From the NCBI RefSeq assembly GCF_041820985.1, contig NZ_JBGUAU010000023.1:1-64000 (forward strand): 64,000 nucleotides of DNA. Reading direction: 5' to 3'. A program made the position numbers and the translations under genes. Positions within the stretch are counted from its first letter, which is position 1. Each line of letters begins with the position of its first letter. The notes under the pieces were generated by a model that did not search any database, was not told the origin of the DNA, and was given only the letters and a program-made list of their open reading frames with translations. This document shows positions 44,313-52,169 of this stretch, piece by piece. Origin of the DNA: Evansella sp041820985 (GTDB taxonomy: Bacteria > Bacillota > Bacilli > Bacillales > Salisediminibacteriaceae).

Positions 44313-45335
44313 GGTTCGGTCACTTTAACACCTCCATTGTTACCCAAACCATCCTTTTCTTCCTCGTTCGGTCACTTTGGCACCTCCATTGTTACCCAAC
44401 TTCGCATTTTCTTCCTCGTTCGGGCACTTTAACACCTCCATTGTTACCCAACTTCGCATTTTCTTCCTGGTTCGGTCACTTTAACTCCTCCATTGTTACC
44501 CAATCCATCCTTTTCTTCCCGGTTCGGTCACTTTAACACCTCCATTGTTACCCAACTTCTCCTTTTCTTCCTCGTTCGGTCACTTTAACTCCTCCATTGT
44601 TACCCAAACCATCCTTTTCTTCCTGGTTCGGTCACTTTGACACCTCCATTGTTACCCAACTTCTCCTTTTCTCCCTCGTTCGGTCACTTTGACACCTCCA
44701 TTGTTACCCAACTTCTCCTTTTCTTCCTTGTTCGGTCACTTTAACTCCTCCTTTGTTACCCAAACCATCCTTTTCTTCCTGGTTCGGTCACTTTAACTCC
44801 TCCATTGTTACCCAACTTCTCCTTTGCTTCCTCGTTCGGTCACTTTGACTCCTCCATTGTTACCCAACTTCTCCTTTTCTCCCTCGTTCGGTCACTTTGA
44901 CTCTTCCATAGTTACCCAATCCACCCTTTTCTTCCTCGTTCGGTCACTTTAACTCCTCCATTGTTACCCAACTTCTCCTTTTCTTCCTCGTTCGGTCACT
45001 TTAACTCCTCCATTGTTACCCAATCCACCCTTTTCTTCCTCGTTCGGTCACTTTAACTCCTCCATTGTTACCCAAACCATCCTTTTCTTCCTGGTTCGGT
45101 CACTTTAACTCCTCCATTGTTACCCAACTTCTCCTTTTCTTGCTGGTTCGGTCACTTTAACTCCTCCATTGTTACCCAATCCACCCTTTTCTTCCTCGTT
45201 CGGGCACTTTAACACCTCCATTGTTACCCAACTTCTCCTTTGCTTCCTCGTTCGGTCACTTTAACTCCTCCATAGTTACCCAATCCACCCCTTTCTTCCT
45301 CGTTCGGTCACTTTGGCACCATTTATTATTCCCCA
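44313..45335. repeat. 52-bp tandem repeat array, 20 units
   Basis: About twenty head-to-tail units of 52 bp built on GTTCGGTCACTTTAAC, CCTCCATTGTTACCCAA and CCTTTTCTTCC. GGTCAC and GTTACC form a short imperfect inverted repeat in a 27-nt core. The segment after CCCAA exists in three alternative forms (ACCATCC, CTTCTCC, TCCACCC), and the core in TAACACC, TAACTCC, GACACC or GGCACC forms, shuffled between units. The last unit is degenerate. No coding frame persists. It fills the 44151-45455 gap together with the sspE terminator. Confidence 0.95.
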
Positions 45336-45384
45336 CTCACCTAATCCTTCCTAATTCGAGCACCCATCAAGCCTTTCCCAACAT

Positions 45385-45421
45385 TAAAAACACCCCTTTT
45401 TCCGAATAGGAAAAAGGGGTG
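45385..45421 (-). terminator. terminator of sspE
   Basis: CACCCCTTTTTCC and GGAAAAAGGGGTG form a perfect 13-bp stem with a 5-nt loop. On the minus strand TTTTTAATG follows. It lies 35 nt after the sspE stop. Confidence 0.9.
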
Positions 45422-45455
45422 CTAGGACACTAATGAATTACATTAGCATAAGATA

Positions 45456-45632
45456 TTACTGTTGTTTAGAAGAAGCTTGTTGCTTACGTTGTGCAGATTG
45501 TTGGTTTTGTTGACGTACTTCTTGTGCATCAGTCTCACTAGCAAATTCATAGTTATTGCTTTGCCCTTGTGCAGATTGTGCATTTTGTTGACGTACTTGC
45601 TGTGCGTTCGTTTTAGAAGCTCGCTTTGCCAT
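45456..45632 (-). CDS. sspE: gamma-type small acid-soluble spore protein
   Basis: A 58-residue spore protein, MAKRASKTNAQQVRQQ, very rich in Gln, Ala, Ser and Asn. It contains the cleavage-site-like NNYEFASETDAQEVRQQN for the germination protease and repeated VRQQN motifs, the hallmark of gamma-type SASP. It serves as an amino-acid reserve degraded at germination. ATG is 6 nt after GGAGGTGAT. It is next to fabL as in B. subtilis. It is shorter than B. subtilis SspE (84 residues), with one full repeat fewer. Sporulation promoter (SigG type) expected but not located. Confidence 0.95.
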   Translation of the reverse strand: MAKRASKTNAQQVRQQNAQSAQGQSNNYEFASETDAQEVRQQNQQSAQRKQQASSKQQ

Positions 45633-45805
45633 CTTGTATCACCTCCACAGAGATTATCATCTCCACGAGGTAATTTTTTATCCGAAAAAAAAACGTCATT
45701 TTTTAAACAAATTTTTAAGACTTTAATGAAATGCAGTACTAACACTAAGTTATATAACGATACCAATTTTCTCCTTTTTTTGTCTGATTTACCCCTTCAA
45801 AAACG

Positions 45806-46561
45806 TCACGTCAATAATGAAATCCCACCATCAACAACAATAGTTTGTCCACAAATCATTTTGGCTTCTTCCGAAAGTAAAAATAATACTGCATCAGCTA
45901 AATCATCGGGTTCCACCAACCGCCCAGCAGGAGTTCTACTGATAGCATCACTCAATAGTTCTTCACGATTTGGAAAGTGTGTAAGAGCATCTGTGTCTAC
46001 AGCACCTCCAGACACTGCATTCACTCGAATTTGAAAGGGAGCAAGTTCTACTGCCAAATAACGTGTTAGAGCCTCTACAGCAGCCTTAGAAACTCCTACT
46101 GTTGTATAGTTTTTCAAATACCTCTGTGACCCTAACGAACTTAAACTGACAATTGCTCCTCCATTTCCAGCATTTTTCATACGCTCTGCAGCTAGCTGCG
46201 AACAAAACAGCATCCCTTTATTGTTAATATCCATTGTCCAATCCCAATGACTTTCCTCTAGTTCCAACAGTGGTCTCAAAACACCAGACGCAGCATTGTT
46301 AACTAAAATATCCATTCTTCCAAATTTTTCATCTATCGCTTGGAACATCTCTTCTACTTTTTCTTTTTTGGCAATATTCGCTTTAAAGGTTAGTACTTCC
46401 ACTCCCAACTTCTCAATTTCAGCAGCTGCTTCTTCCGCTTTCGAACGACTTCGCGCGTAATTTAAAACGATATTGTAGCCTTTTTCTGCTAATTTCATCG
46501 CAATTCGTTTTCCAATTCCCCTACTACTTCCCGTAATAAGTGCCACTTTTTTTTCGCTCAT
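45806..46561 (-). CDS. fabL: enoyl-[acyl-carrier-protein] reductase III FabL
   Basis: A 251-residue NADPH-dependent SDR that reduces enoyl-ACP in the last step of fatty acid elongation. TGSSRGIGK is the cofactor motif, and NNAASGVLRPLLELEESHWDWTMDIN is shared almost word for word with B. subtilis FabL. The catalytic Tyr-x6-Lys in YTTVGVSK (not the YxxxK of ordinary SDRs) identifies an enoyl reductase. ATG at 46561 is 8 nt after GGAGGG; a TTG just upstream is the alternative. It is triclosan-resistant in B. subtilis (family knowledge). Confidence 0.96.
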   Translation of the reverse strand: MSEKKVALITGSSRGIGKRIAMKLAEKGYNIVLNYARSRSKAEEAAAEIEKLGVEVLTFKANIAKKEKVEEMFQAIDEKFGRMDILVNNAASGVLRPLLELEESHWDWTMDINNKGMLFCSQLAAERMKNAGNGGAIVSLSSLGSQRYLKNYTTVGVSKAAVEALTRYLAVELAPFQIRVNAVSGGAVDTDALTHFPNREELLSDAISRTPAGRLVEPDDLADAVLFLLSEEAKMICGQTIVVDGGISLLT

Positions 46562-46698
46562 CAAATATACCCTCCATTAACAATCAATGTATTATCTTAA
46601 TTTTGGTTATGTATCCAGTTATCGACCTCATTATATCGAATATGTAGACAATCATCTAGGAAAACTAGAAATAGTTTAACATTCAAGGAGGTAATTCT

Positions 46699-46923
46699 AT
46701 GTACGTTGGGCGTGACTTTACAGAACTATCCATGTTACCTAAATCCGAATGGACGGAAAAAGAATTAGCTTATTTTCACCACAGCTTACAGCAAATGGTT
46801 CCTTATCTCAATTCAGAAGGTGTAACCATTCATAATGAAATCGTGGTTGAACTGATGGATCGTGGTGGATTAACTCACACAGAAGCAACATGGACGAGTG
46901 GAACGAGAATTCATTTTGACTAG
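46699..46923 (+). CDS. yfhS: small conserved protein YfhS-like
   Basis: A 74-residue soluble protein, MYVGRDFTELSMLPKSEW, with YFHHSLQQMVPYLNSEG in the middle and a C-terminal THTEATWTSGTRIHFD. The size and position next to fabL suggest B. subtilis YfhS, which lies between mutY and fabL; the name is given on that basis only. ATG lies 7 nt after AAGGAGG. Function unknown. Confidence 0.6.
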   Translation: MYVGRDFTELSMLPKSEWTEKELAYFHHSLQQMVPYLNSEGVTIHNEIVVELMDRGGLTHTEATWTSGTRIHFD

Positions 46924-47057
46924 AGCTTAGGCTTTTGGAAAAATAACATGTTCTATTTTTACACGATTTATTGCTTCCCCTTATCAATAAATCGTGATTT
47001 CTTTTATAAAAGCCTATACAATATAGATAAATCCAAATGTTGGGAGTGGGGGCTTAT

Positions 47058-48014
47058 ATGAAAGCAGTTGTTTATGAGCAATACGGAGGTCCTGAAGTTT
47101 TACAAGTAAAAGAAATGAGTAATCCATCGCCTAAGGAAAATGAAGTTTTAATAAAAGTAGGAGGCAGCGCTATCAATCCGGTTGATACATACTTCCGAAA
47201 AGGGATAAGACAAGTACCATCTTTTCCTCACATCCCTCATTTTGATTTAGGTGGAACGATTGTTGAAGTAGGAGAAAAAGTGACAGAATATAAAATAGGC
47301 GATAAAGTGTGGGGCACGAATATACCTGGAACATGCGCAGAATACGTTGTTGTTTCCACAGATCAAGTTTTTCCTCTACCAGATTTTGTTTCAGAAGTCG
47401 AAGGTGCTGCACTGGCAATGCCATTTATGACAGCTCACTTGTCGCTTCATTTCCGTGCTAAAGTCCAGCCAGGAGAATTCGTACTCATTTATGGCGGTGC
47501 AGGCGCAGTTGGTAACGCAGCAATTCAACTCGCAAAACGTGCAGGAGCAAAGGTTATTGCTACTGCCAGTACACAAGAAAAACTCGAGCTTTGCAAAAAA
47601 GCTGGCGCTGATTACGGAATTTTATATACAGAAGAAGATGTTGTTGAAAAGGTGAAAGGAATTACGGATGGCGTAGACGTCATTCTAGATATGTCCTTAA
47701 GTGAAAATATGGAGTCTGATTTAGAGATAATCAAAGTAGGTGGACGAATCATCACCATCGGCTCCCCGAAAAATAATGCCCCTATATTACCTTGGCGAGT
47801 CTTGAACCAAAAGCACGCGTCTTTAATGGGCGTACTTTTATTTACTGCTCCTAAAGGAGAATTAGTGAAGGCTGGAGAGGAAATTAGTAGCTTACTATCA
47901 CAAAAGACCATCCATTCACATGTTGGAGCAACCTATCCCTTTGAAGAAGCAGCGAAAGCTCATCAAGCGATAGAAGCCCACACCCTGAACGGCAGTATCG
48001 TACTCATACCATAA
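47058..48014 (+). CDS. NADPH:quinone reductase family oxidoreductase
   Basis: A 318-residue zinc-independent medium-chain dehydrogenase. The GroES-like N-terminal domain includes MKAVVYEQYGGPEVLQV and GSAINPVDTYFRKG and lacks zinc ligands. The Rossmann domain has YGGAGAVGNAAIQLAKRAGA, the NADPH-binding AxxGxxG-type motif. It ends AHQAIEAHTLNGSIVLIP, typical of QOR/YhdH-like enzymes. ATG at 47058 has GTGGGGG upstream; the frame opens 7 codons earlier. It probably reduces quinones or reactive carbonyls. Monocistronic with a terminator. Confidence 0.88.
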   Translation: MKAVVYEQYGGPEVLQVKEMSNPSPKENEVLIKVGGSAINPVDTYFRKGIRQVPSFPHIPHFDLGGTIVEVGEKVTEYKIGDKVWGTNIPGTCAEYVVVSTDQVFPLPDFVSEVEGAALAMPFMTAHLSLHFRAKVQPGEFVLIYGGAGAVGNAAIQLAKRAGAKVIATASTQEKLELCKKAGADYGILYTEEDVVEKVKGITDGVDVILDMSLSENMESDLEIIKVGGRIITIGSPKNNAPILPWRVLNQKHASLMGVLLFTAPKGELVKAGEEISSLLSQKTIHSHVGATYPFEEAAKAHQAIEAHTLNGSIVLIP

Positions 48015-48030
48015 AGGTCCTAATTAATAT

Positions 48031-48066
48031 AATGGCTCCGTTCATTTGAACAGGGCCATTTTTATT
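48031..48066 (+). terminator. terminator of the quinone reductase gene
   Basis: AATGGC and GCCATT with inner GTTCATTTGAAC pairing give a hairpin about 17 nt after the stop, followed by TTTTATTG. Confidence 0.75.
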
Positions 48067-48181
48067 GTTAAAAACAACAAGTTTCTTCTTTGAACTTAGT
48101 GGCATCCTGAAGTGAAAATAGAGTCCTTAATAAAACCCATCATATGGAAGATATGGTACACTTTATTCAGGAGGTGTTTCT

Positions 48182-48523
48182 ATGATTTGGGTAAGTATTT
48201 TCGTAATTACCTTGTTATGGTTTTTCATTGGACGGTTAGTAAAGCAAAAGTTACATATACCGAAAAGAACTTGGGGCTACAAACATGAAAGGAAAAGCTT
48301 CGCAATTCTATTTTATCTTATGCTAATAAGCTTTGTACTCTTTGGTGTTCTCTATGACAATGCAAACCCCTTTCTTTTGTTCCCATTCTTAGGAGTACTA
48401 ATAAATTTATTATTTAGTGTAGAACAATATTTATTTAAGAAACAAGAAAAGCAATATCTCCTATATCTACTTGATGGCGCCGCGTGGTTATTCCTAGGCA
48501 TTACTGTATATATGTTCATATAA
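48182..48523 (+). CDS. DUF4181-like membrane protein
   Basis: A 113-residue protein with four hydrophobic helices (residues about 2-20, 42-60, 64-82, 93-112). MIWVSIFVITLLWFFIGRLV and KLHIPKRTWGYKH are features I associate with DUF4181, a family of small Bacillus membrane proteins of unknown function. ATG follows CAGGAGGTG. Monocistronic. Confidence 0.75.
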   Translation: MIWVSIFVITLLWFFIGRLVKQKLHIPKRTWGYKHERKSFAILFYLMLISFVLFGVLYDNANPFLLFPFLGVLINLLFSVEQYLFKKQEKQYLLYLLDGAAWLFLGITVYMFI

Positions 48524-48540
48524 TATAAATTTCCACCTAA

Positions 48541-48575
48541 AATAAGGGTCCTGAAGAAGAGTTCAGGTCCCTCAT
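48541..48575. terminator. hairpin between convergent genes
   Basis: AGGGTCCTGAA and TTCAGGTCCCT form an 11-bp stem with one mismatch and a 6-nt loop. It lies after the DUF4181 gene and may also serve the convergent chromate transporter genes. Confidence 0.6.
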
Positions 48576-48633
48576 TAATAACGTATACATTTAGACTATC
48601 TGGTTGTTCACAATAACACCAATCTCTGTCACT

Positions 48634-49173
48634 CTACCCCGCTGGTGCTAAGAATACCGCTCCATATACTAACGCACCTAAAATCACATATGCAGGGTGC
48701 ACCTTCTTTTTTTCCAAAAGATAATAGCTTACTCCTAGTAAAAAGATTGTTTGTAGCCATCCACTTTCTAAATATGAAGTTTCAACAAACCGAATGGTAA
48801 GCATCCCTAAAAGCACAGCAATTGTCGGACGCACGATATTGGACAATAGCTTTACCTTTGGTGAATCCTTAAATTTATATAAGATACTTAGTAAGATAAC
48901 CATTAAAATAAGCGATGGAGCTATGGTAGCAAATAGTCCTACAGAAGCACCTAAAATCCCCCCTTGCTCAAAGCCTATATATCCCGCCATTTTCGTTGCG
49001 ATTGGGCCAGGTAGAGCATTTCCAAGTGCTAATACTTCCCCAAATTCCTCTACGGACATCCAGCCGTAACGGTGTACTACTTCATACTCAATAAGAGGAA
49101 TGGTTGCAGGACCTCCACCGTAGCCCACAATGCCAGGGATAAAAAATGCTAAAAATATCTCCCAATAGATCAT
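48634..49173 (-). CDS. chromate transporter half, second subunit (ChrA short type)
   Basis: A 179-residue membrane protein with a single CHR domain, half of the classical ChrA. Conserved motifs are GYGGGPATIPL at the N-terminus and LALGNALPGPIATKMAGYIG. It has about six hydrophobic segments. Its ATG overlaps the stop of the paired gene by 4 nt. Such short CHR proteins work as heterodimers encoded by adjacent genes and expel chromate (family knowledge). Substrate in this organism is untested. Confidence 0.9.
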   Translation of the reverse strand: MIYWEIFLAFFIPGIVGYGGGPATIPLIEYEVVHRYGWMSVEEFGEVLALGNALPGPIATKMAGYIGFEQGGILGASVGLFATIAPSLILMVILLSILYKFKDSPKVKLLSNIVRPTIAVLLGMLTIRFVETSYLESGWLQTIFLLGVSYYLLEKKKVHPAYVILGALVYGAVFLAPAG

Positions 49174-49739
49174 GACGTTTCACCGTCCTTTTTCTTCGTA
49201 GCAGCTTTTGACGGTTTCTTCAAAAATACGAAAAGTATTAAACCACCGATAACAATGGCCGGGTGCAAATTCAAAATTTCAATAAAAAGAAAAGAAAAGA
49301 CCAGAAGAAAAATGACTTTCATCCACCCGAATGCCTTATTTGAGCTGTCTATGAAGCTCCATGTTAAAACCCCCATCATCACTGCAACGACAGGAATTAC
49401 TCCGTGGGTCATCCCGCGAACCCATGTATATTCTCGAAATGATGCTAAGGAAGTTAGTAGAATTATCATTAAAATTACAGTAGGAAAAACGGATGCTATA
49501 ACTGCATTAAACATTCCAAGTACGCCACCTACACGATATCCGATATAACCTGCCATCTTTGTTGCGATAGGTCCTGGTAACGTATTACCAATTGCTAAAA
49601 TGTCAGCAAACTCTTCACTTGTCATACTCTTATAACGTTCGACAACTTCTTTGTGAAAAAGAGGGATGGAGGCTGGCCCACCGCCATATCCTAACAGCCC
49701 TACTCGTAAAAATGCCATAAAAATTTGAGCTTGACTCAT
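49170..49739 (-). CDS. chromate transporter half, first subunit (ChrA short type)
   Basis: A 189-residue CHR-domain protein, the partner of the downstream gene: GYGGGPASIPLFHKE and LAIGNTLPGPIATKMAGYIG align with the equivalent motifs of the partner. It ends in a lysine-rich tail (KKPSKAATKKKDGET). ATG is preceded by GAAGGAGCAATAGT. The two-gene unit has no attached regulator. Confidence 0.9.
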   Translation of the reverse strand: MSQAQIFMAFLRVGLLGYGGGPASIPLFHKEVVERYKSMTSEEFADILAIGNTLPGPIATKMAGYIGYRVGGVLGMFNAVIASVFPTVILMIILLTSLASFREYTWVRGMTHGVIPVVAVMMGVLTWSFIDSSNKAFGWMKVIFLLVFSFLFIEILNLHPAIVIGGLILFVFLKKPSKAATKKKDGETS

Positions 49740-49852
49740 ACTATTGCTCCTTCATTTACTTAGAAAAACTCTGGGCTTATCACTACATTCATTGCGAAAG
49801 CCTTTGTTTGTCTTATACTTTTAACTTTTTTAGGAAAGACAATTTCTAGATG

Positions 49853-49890
49853 CAAAACGCAAGCGCCTTTGTTTAGGCGCTCAACGTTTT
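49853..49890 (-). terminator. hairpin downstream of the gamma-glutamyltransferase gene
   Basis: Nested arms AAAACG/CGTTTT and GCGCC/GGCGC form an interrupted stem about 70 nt after the stop at 49962. The T-tract is short, so confidence is moderate. Confidence 0.5.
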
Positions 49891-49961
49891 CATTTTTCTA
49901 CTATATTTTTCCCAAAATATTTTATTCATTATTTCACGTTATTTTTCCCAAAAAAAGTGTA

Positions 49962-51575
49962 TTAATAAACAGCGATGGAACCATCCGTTCTTGATTCGGT
50001 TCCCCCGGCTAAAACTCCTGTCTTCGGATCTCTCCAGATAATTTGCCCTCTACCGAAACTGCCTGATTGATGGGTAACCTGAATGTTGTGGCCTTTGCCA
50101 GACAAGGCAACAGCTATATGATTTGGTACTGCTTGCTCAAGCATAACGTGCTTATCTTTCATCCACTGCCACCTTGGTGCATCTAATGCAGCTTGCGGGT
50201 TAAGTCCAAAGTCGATGGTATTCATGACAACTTGCATGTGACCTTGTGGCTGCATGAATCCTCCCATTACGCCGAATGGACCAACAGCTTCATTTCCTTT
50301 TGTTAAAAAGCCTGGGATAATCGTATGATACGTTCGTTTCCCTGGCTTTAATGCATTATCGTGGTTAGGATCTAGACTGAAATTGTGGCCACGGTTTTGT
50401 AACGAAATCCCTGTGCCTGGAACAACTAGGCCAGAACCAAAGCCCATGTAGTTACTTTGAATAAAGGAAACCATATTTCCTTCTCCATCCGCTGTTGCTA
50501 AGTATACCGTTCCGCCTTTAGAAGGCTCACCTGCAGTTGGTGTTAGTGCTTCGTCTCCGATTAGAGCACGTCGCTCTTTTCCGTATTCCTCACTTAATAA
50601 TTGGGAAACTGCAACGGACATTTCTGACTCTTCCGTAATATATTTTTCACCATCTGCAAATGCAAGCTTCATCGCTTCGATTTGCTTATGGAATGTGTCT
50701 ACTTCATCACGAGCTTGGAACTCATCATTTTTCAGCATATTCAGAGCCATTAGGGCGATCATCCCTTGACCGTTCGGAGGAATTTCCCACACGTCGTAGC
50801 CTTTATAATTTACACTAATTGGTTTTACCCACTCTGGTTTGAATGCAGCTAAATCTTGTTTTGATAAGTAGCCACCATATTGTTTTGAGTAAGCATCCAT
50901 TTTTTCTGCAAGTTCACCAGTGTAAAAATCTTCAGCATTTGTCTCTGCAATCGCTTCTAGTGTTGTAGCATGACCTTCCGATTTCCATACCTCTCCTACT
51001 TTCGGTGCTTCTCCATTCGGTGTAAATGTTTCAAACCAGCTATCAAACTCTTTACCGCTCAACGCATTTTTGTATGCCTTTGCTGCGCCATTCCAATAGT
51101 GAGCTAAAGTTGGACTCAATGGGTATCCGTTGCGAGCATAATTTATTGCCGGTTCTAGTACCTCCGTCAGTGGAAGCTTACCAAATTTTTTCGAGAGCTC
51201 TCCCCATGCAGCAGGAGCACCAGGCACAGTTACTGGAATCCATCCGAACTTTGGAATTTCATCAATTCCTCGTTCCTTCAGTTTTTCAATGGAGATCGCA
51301 GCTGGCGCTGGACCGCTCGAGTTTAATCCGTGTAGCTCTCCTTTTGTCCAAACGAGTGCAAACGCGTCTCCACCAATACCATTGGATGTAGGTTCAACAA
51401 CTGTTAGACATGCCGCAGTAGCGATCGCCGCATCAATTGCATTGCCACCTTTTTTCAAAATATCAAGACCAGCCTGAGCTGCTAGTGGTTGTGATGTCGC
51501 AACCATTCCATTCTTGCCGTATGTAACGTTTCTTTGAGCAGCATAAGGATAATAAGAACTATCAAATGAGACCAT
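49962..51575 (-). CDS. gamma-glutamyltransferase family protein (YwrD-like)
   Basis: A 537-residue Ntn-hydrolase precursor. MVATSQPLAAQAGLDILKKG and NAIDAAIATAACLTVVEP open the large subunit. The autoprocessing nucleophile Thr lies in KGGTVYLATAD (about residue 358), followed by SNYMGFGSG and a GGFMQPQGH motif. There is no signal peptide, so it resembles cytosolic YwrD rather than the secreted Ggt. It acts on glutathione or gamma-glutamyl compounds (family knowledge). ATG is preceded by AGGAGG at about 11 nt. Monocistronic. Confidence 0.9.
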   Translation of the reverse strand: MVSFDSSYYPYAAQRNVTYGKNGMVATSQPLAAQAGLDILKKGGNAIDAAIATAACLTVVEPTSNGIGGDAFALVWTKGELHGLNSSGPAPAAISIEKLKERGIDEIPKFGWIPVTVPGAPAAWGELSKKFGKLPLTEVLEPAINYARNGYPLSPTLAHYWNGAAKAYKNALSGKEFDSWFETFTPNGEAPKVGEVWKSEGHATTLEAIAETNAEDFYTGELAEKMDAYSKQYGGYLSKQDLAAFKPEWVKPISVNYKGYDVWEIPPNGQGMIALMALNMLKNDEFQARDEVDTFHKQIEAMKLAFADGEKYITEESEMSVAVSQLLSEEYGKERRALIGDEALTPTAGEPSKGGTVYLATADGEGNMVSFIQSNYMGFGSGLVVPGTGISLQNRGHNFSLDPNHDNALKPGKRTYHTIIPGFLTKGNEAVGPFGVMGGFMQPQGHMQVVMNTIDFGLNPQAALDAPRWQWMKDKHVMLEQAVPNHIAVALSGKGHNIQVTHQSGSFGRGQIIWRDPKTGVLAGGTESRTDGSIAVY

Positions 51576-52115
51576 CTTTTAAAAAACCTCCTATGTTTTA
51601 ACTAAAACTAATAGTAGCATATTTCGGGTATCGAAGGAATGTAAATGAATGGATATCTACCATTCAATCTAACACATCCTTCTCTTATTATCACTTAATA
51701 TTTGGGGAACATTACAATTATTTTGGCGAGGAGTATTTCTGTTTTGAAAACCGATGCAGGGGGGAAATACATTTTAGTAACTTCAAGCAAGACCCTTCAT
51801 TAGCCAAAGAACTGGGATTGTTGACGGGGGTGCATCATGGAGGCTTTAGGGTGATACCACAGTGGCCTTATGGTGGCTTCTTGGTGGCTTCATCGTTACC
51901 GAGCTAGCTAGTTTTCTCTGTTCGGTCATTATAGCTAATAGTTAATGTTTGTTAAAGAACATTTGATGTGAAAACAAAGTTGAAATAGAAAATATTTGAG
52001 TTTAATTTCCTTTTCAACATCGAAATAAAGTCAAAACGGAAATTAAACCGTATTATATACCATTTACTCGTTGAAGACATCCTTCCATGTCTAATAAAGT
52101 TGCTTTCTTAAGCTG
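51576..52115. other. intergenic region with an 11-bp inverted repeat
   Basis: No gene seen. GTTTAATTTCC (52000-52010) and GGAAATTAAAC (52038-52048) form a perfect 11-bp inverted repeat with a 27-nt loop. Near 51920 GTTCGGTCATTATA recalls a unit of the array at 44.3 kb and may be a lone relic. The motif GGAAATTAAAC recurs in the repeat at 61.1 kb. Confidence 0.5.
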
Positions 52116-52150
52116 CAAAAAAGACGACCAGGCATAATGCCTCGTCGTCC
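52116..52150 (-). terminator. terminator of the fructose operon
   Basis: GACGAC and GTCGTC with inner GGC/GCC form a stem 20 nt after the fruA stop. On the minus strand CTTTTTTGC follows. Confidence 0.85.
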
Positions 52151-52169
52151 TTATCCAACCAAACCGACC

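Noticed and set aside
44313..45335. CRISPR array
   Set aside because: Same reasoning: variants of the linker are few and shuffled, and the conserved part exceeds half of the unit.
45443..45766. 107-residue minus-strand frame
   Set aside because: It is a shifted frame over sspE, whose own frame (45456-45632) has a strong ribosome site and SASP sequence.
51576..52115. Gene in the 540-nt gap before the fruA terminator
   Set aside because: No frame with a ribosome site and credible composition was found on either strand.
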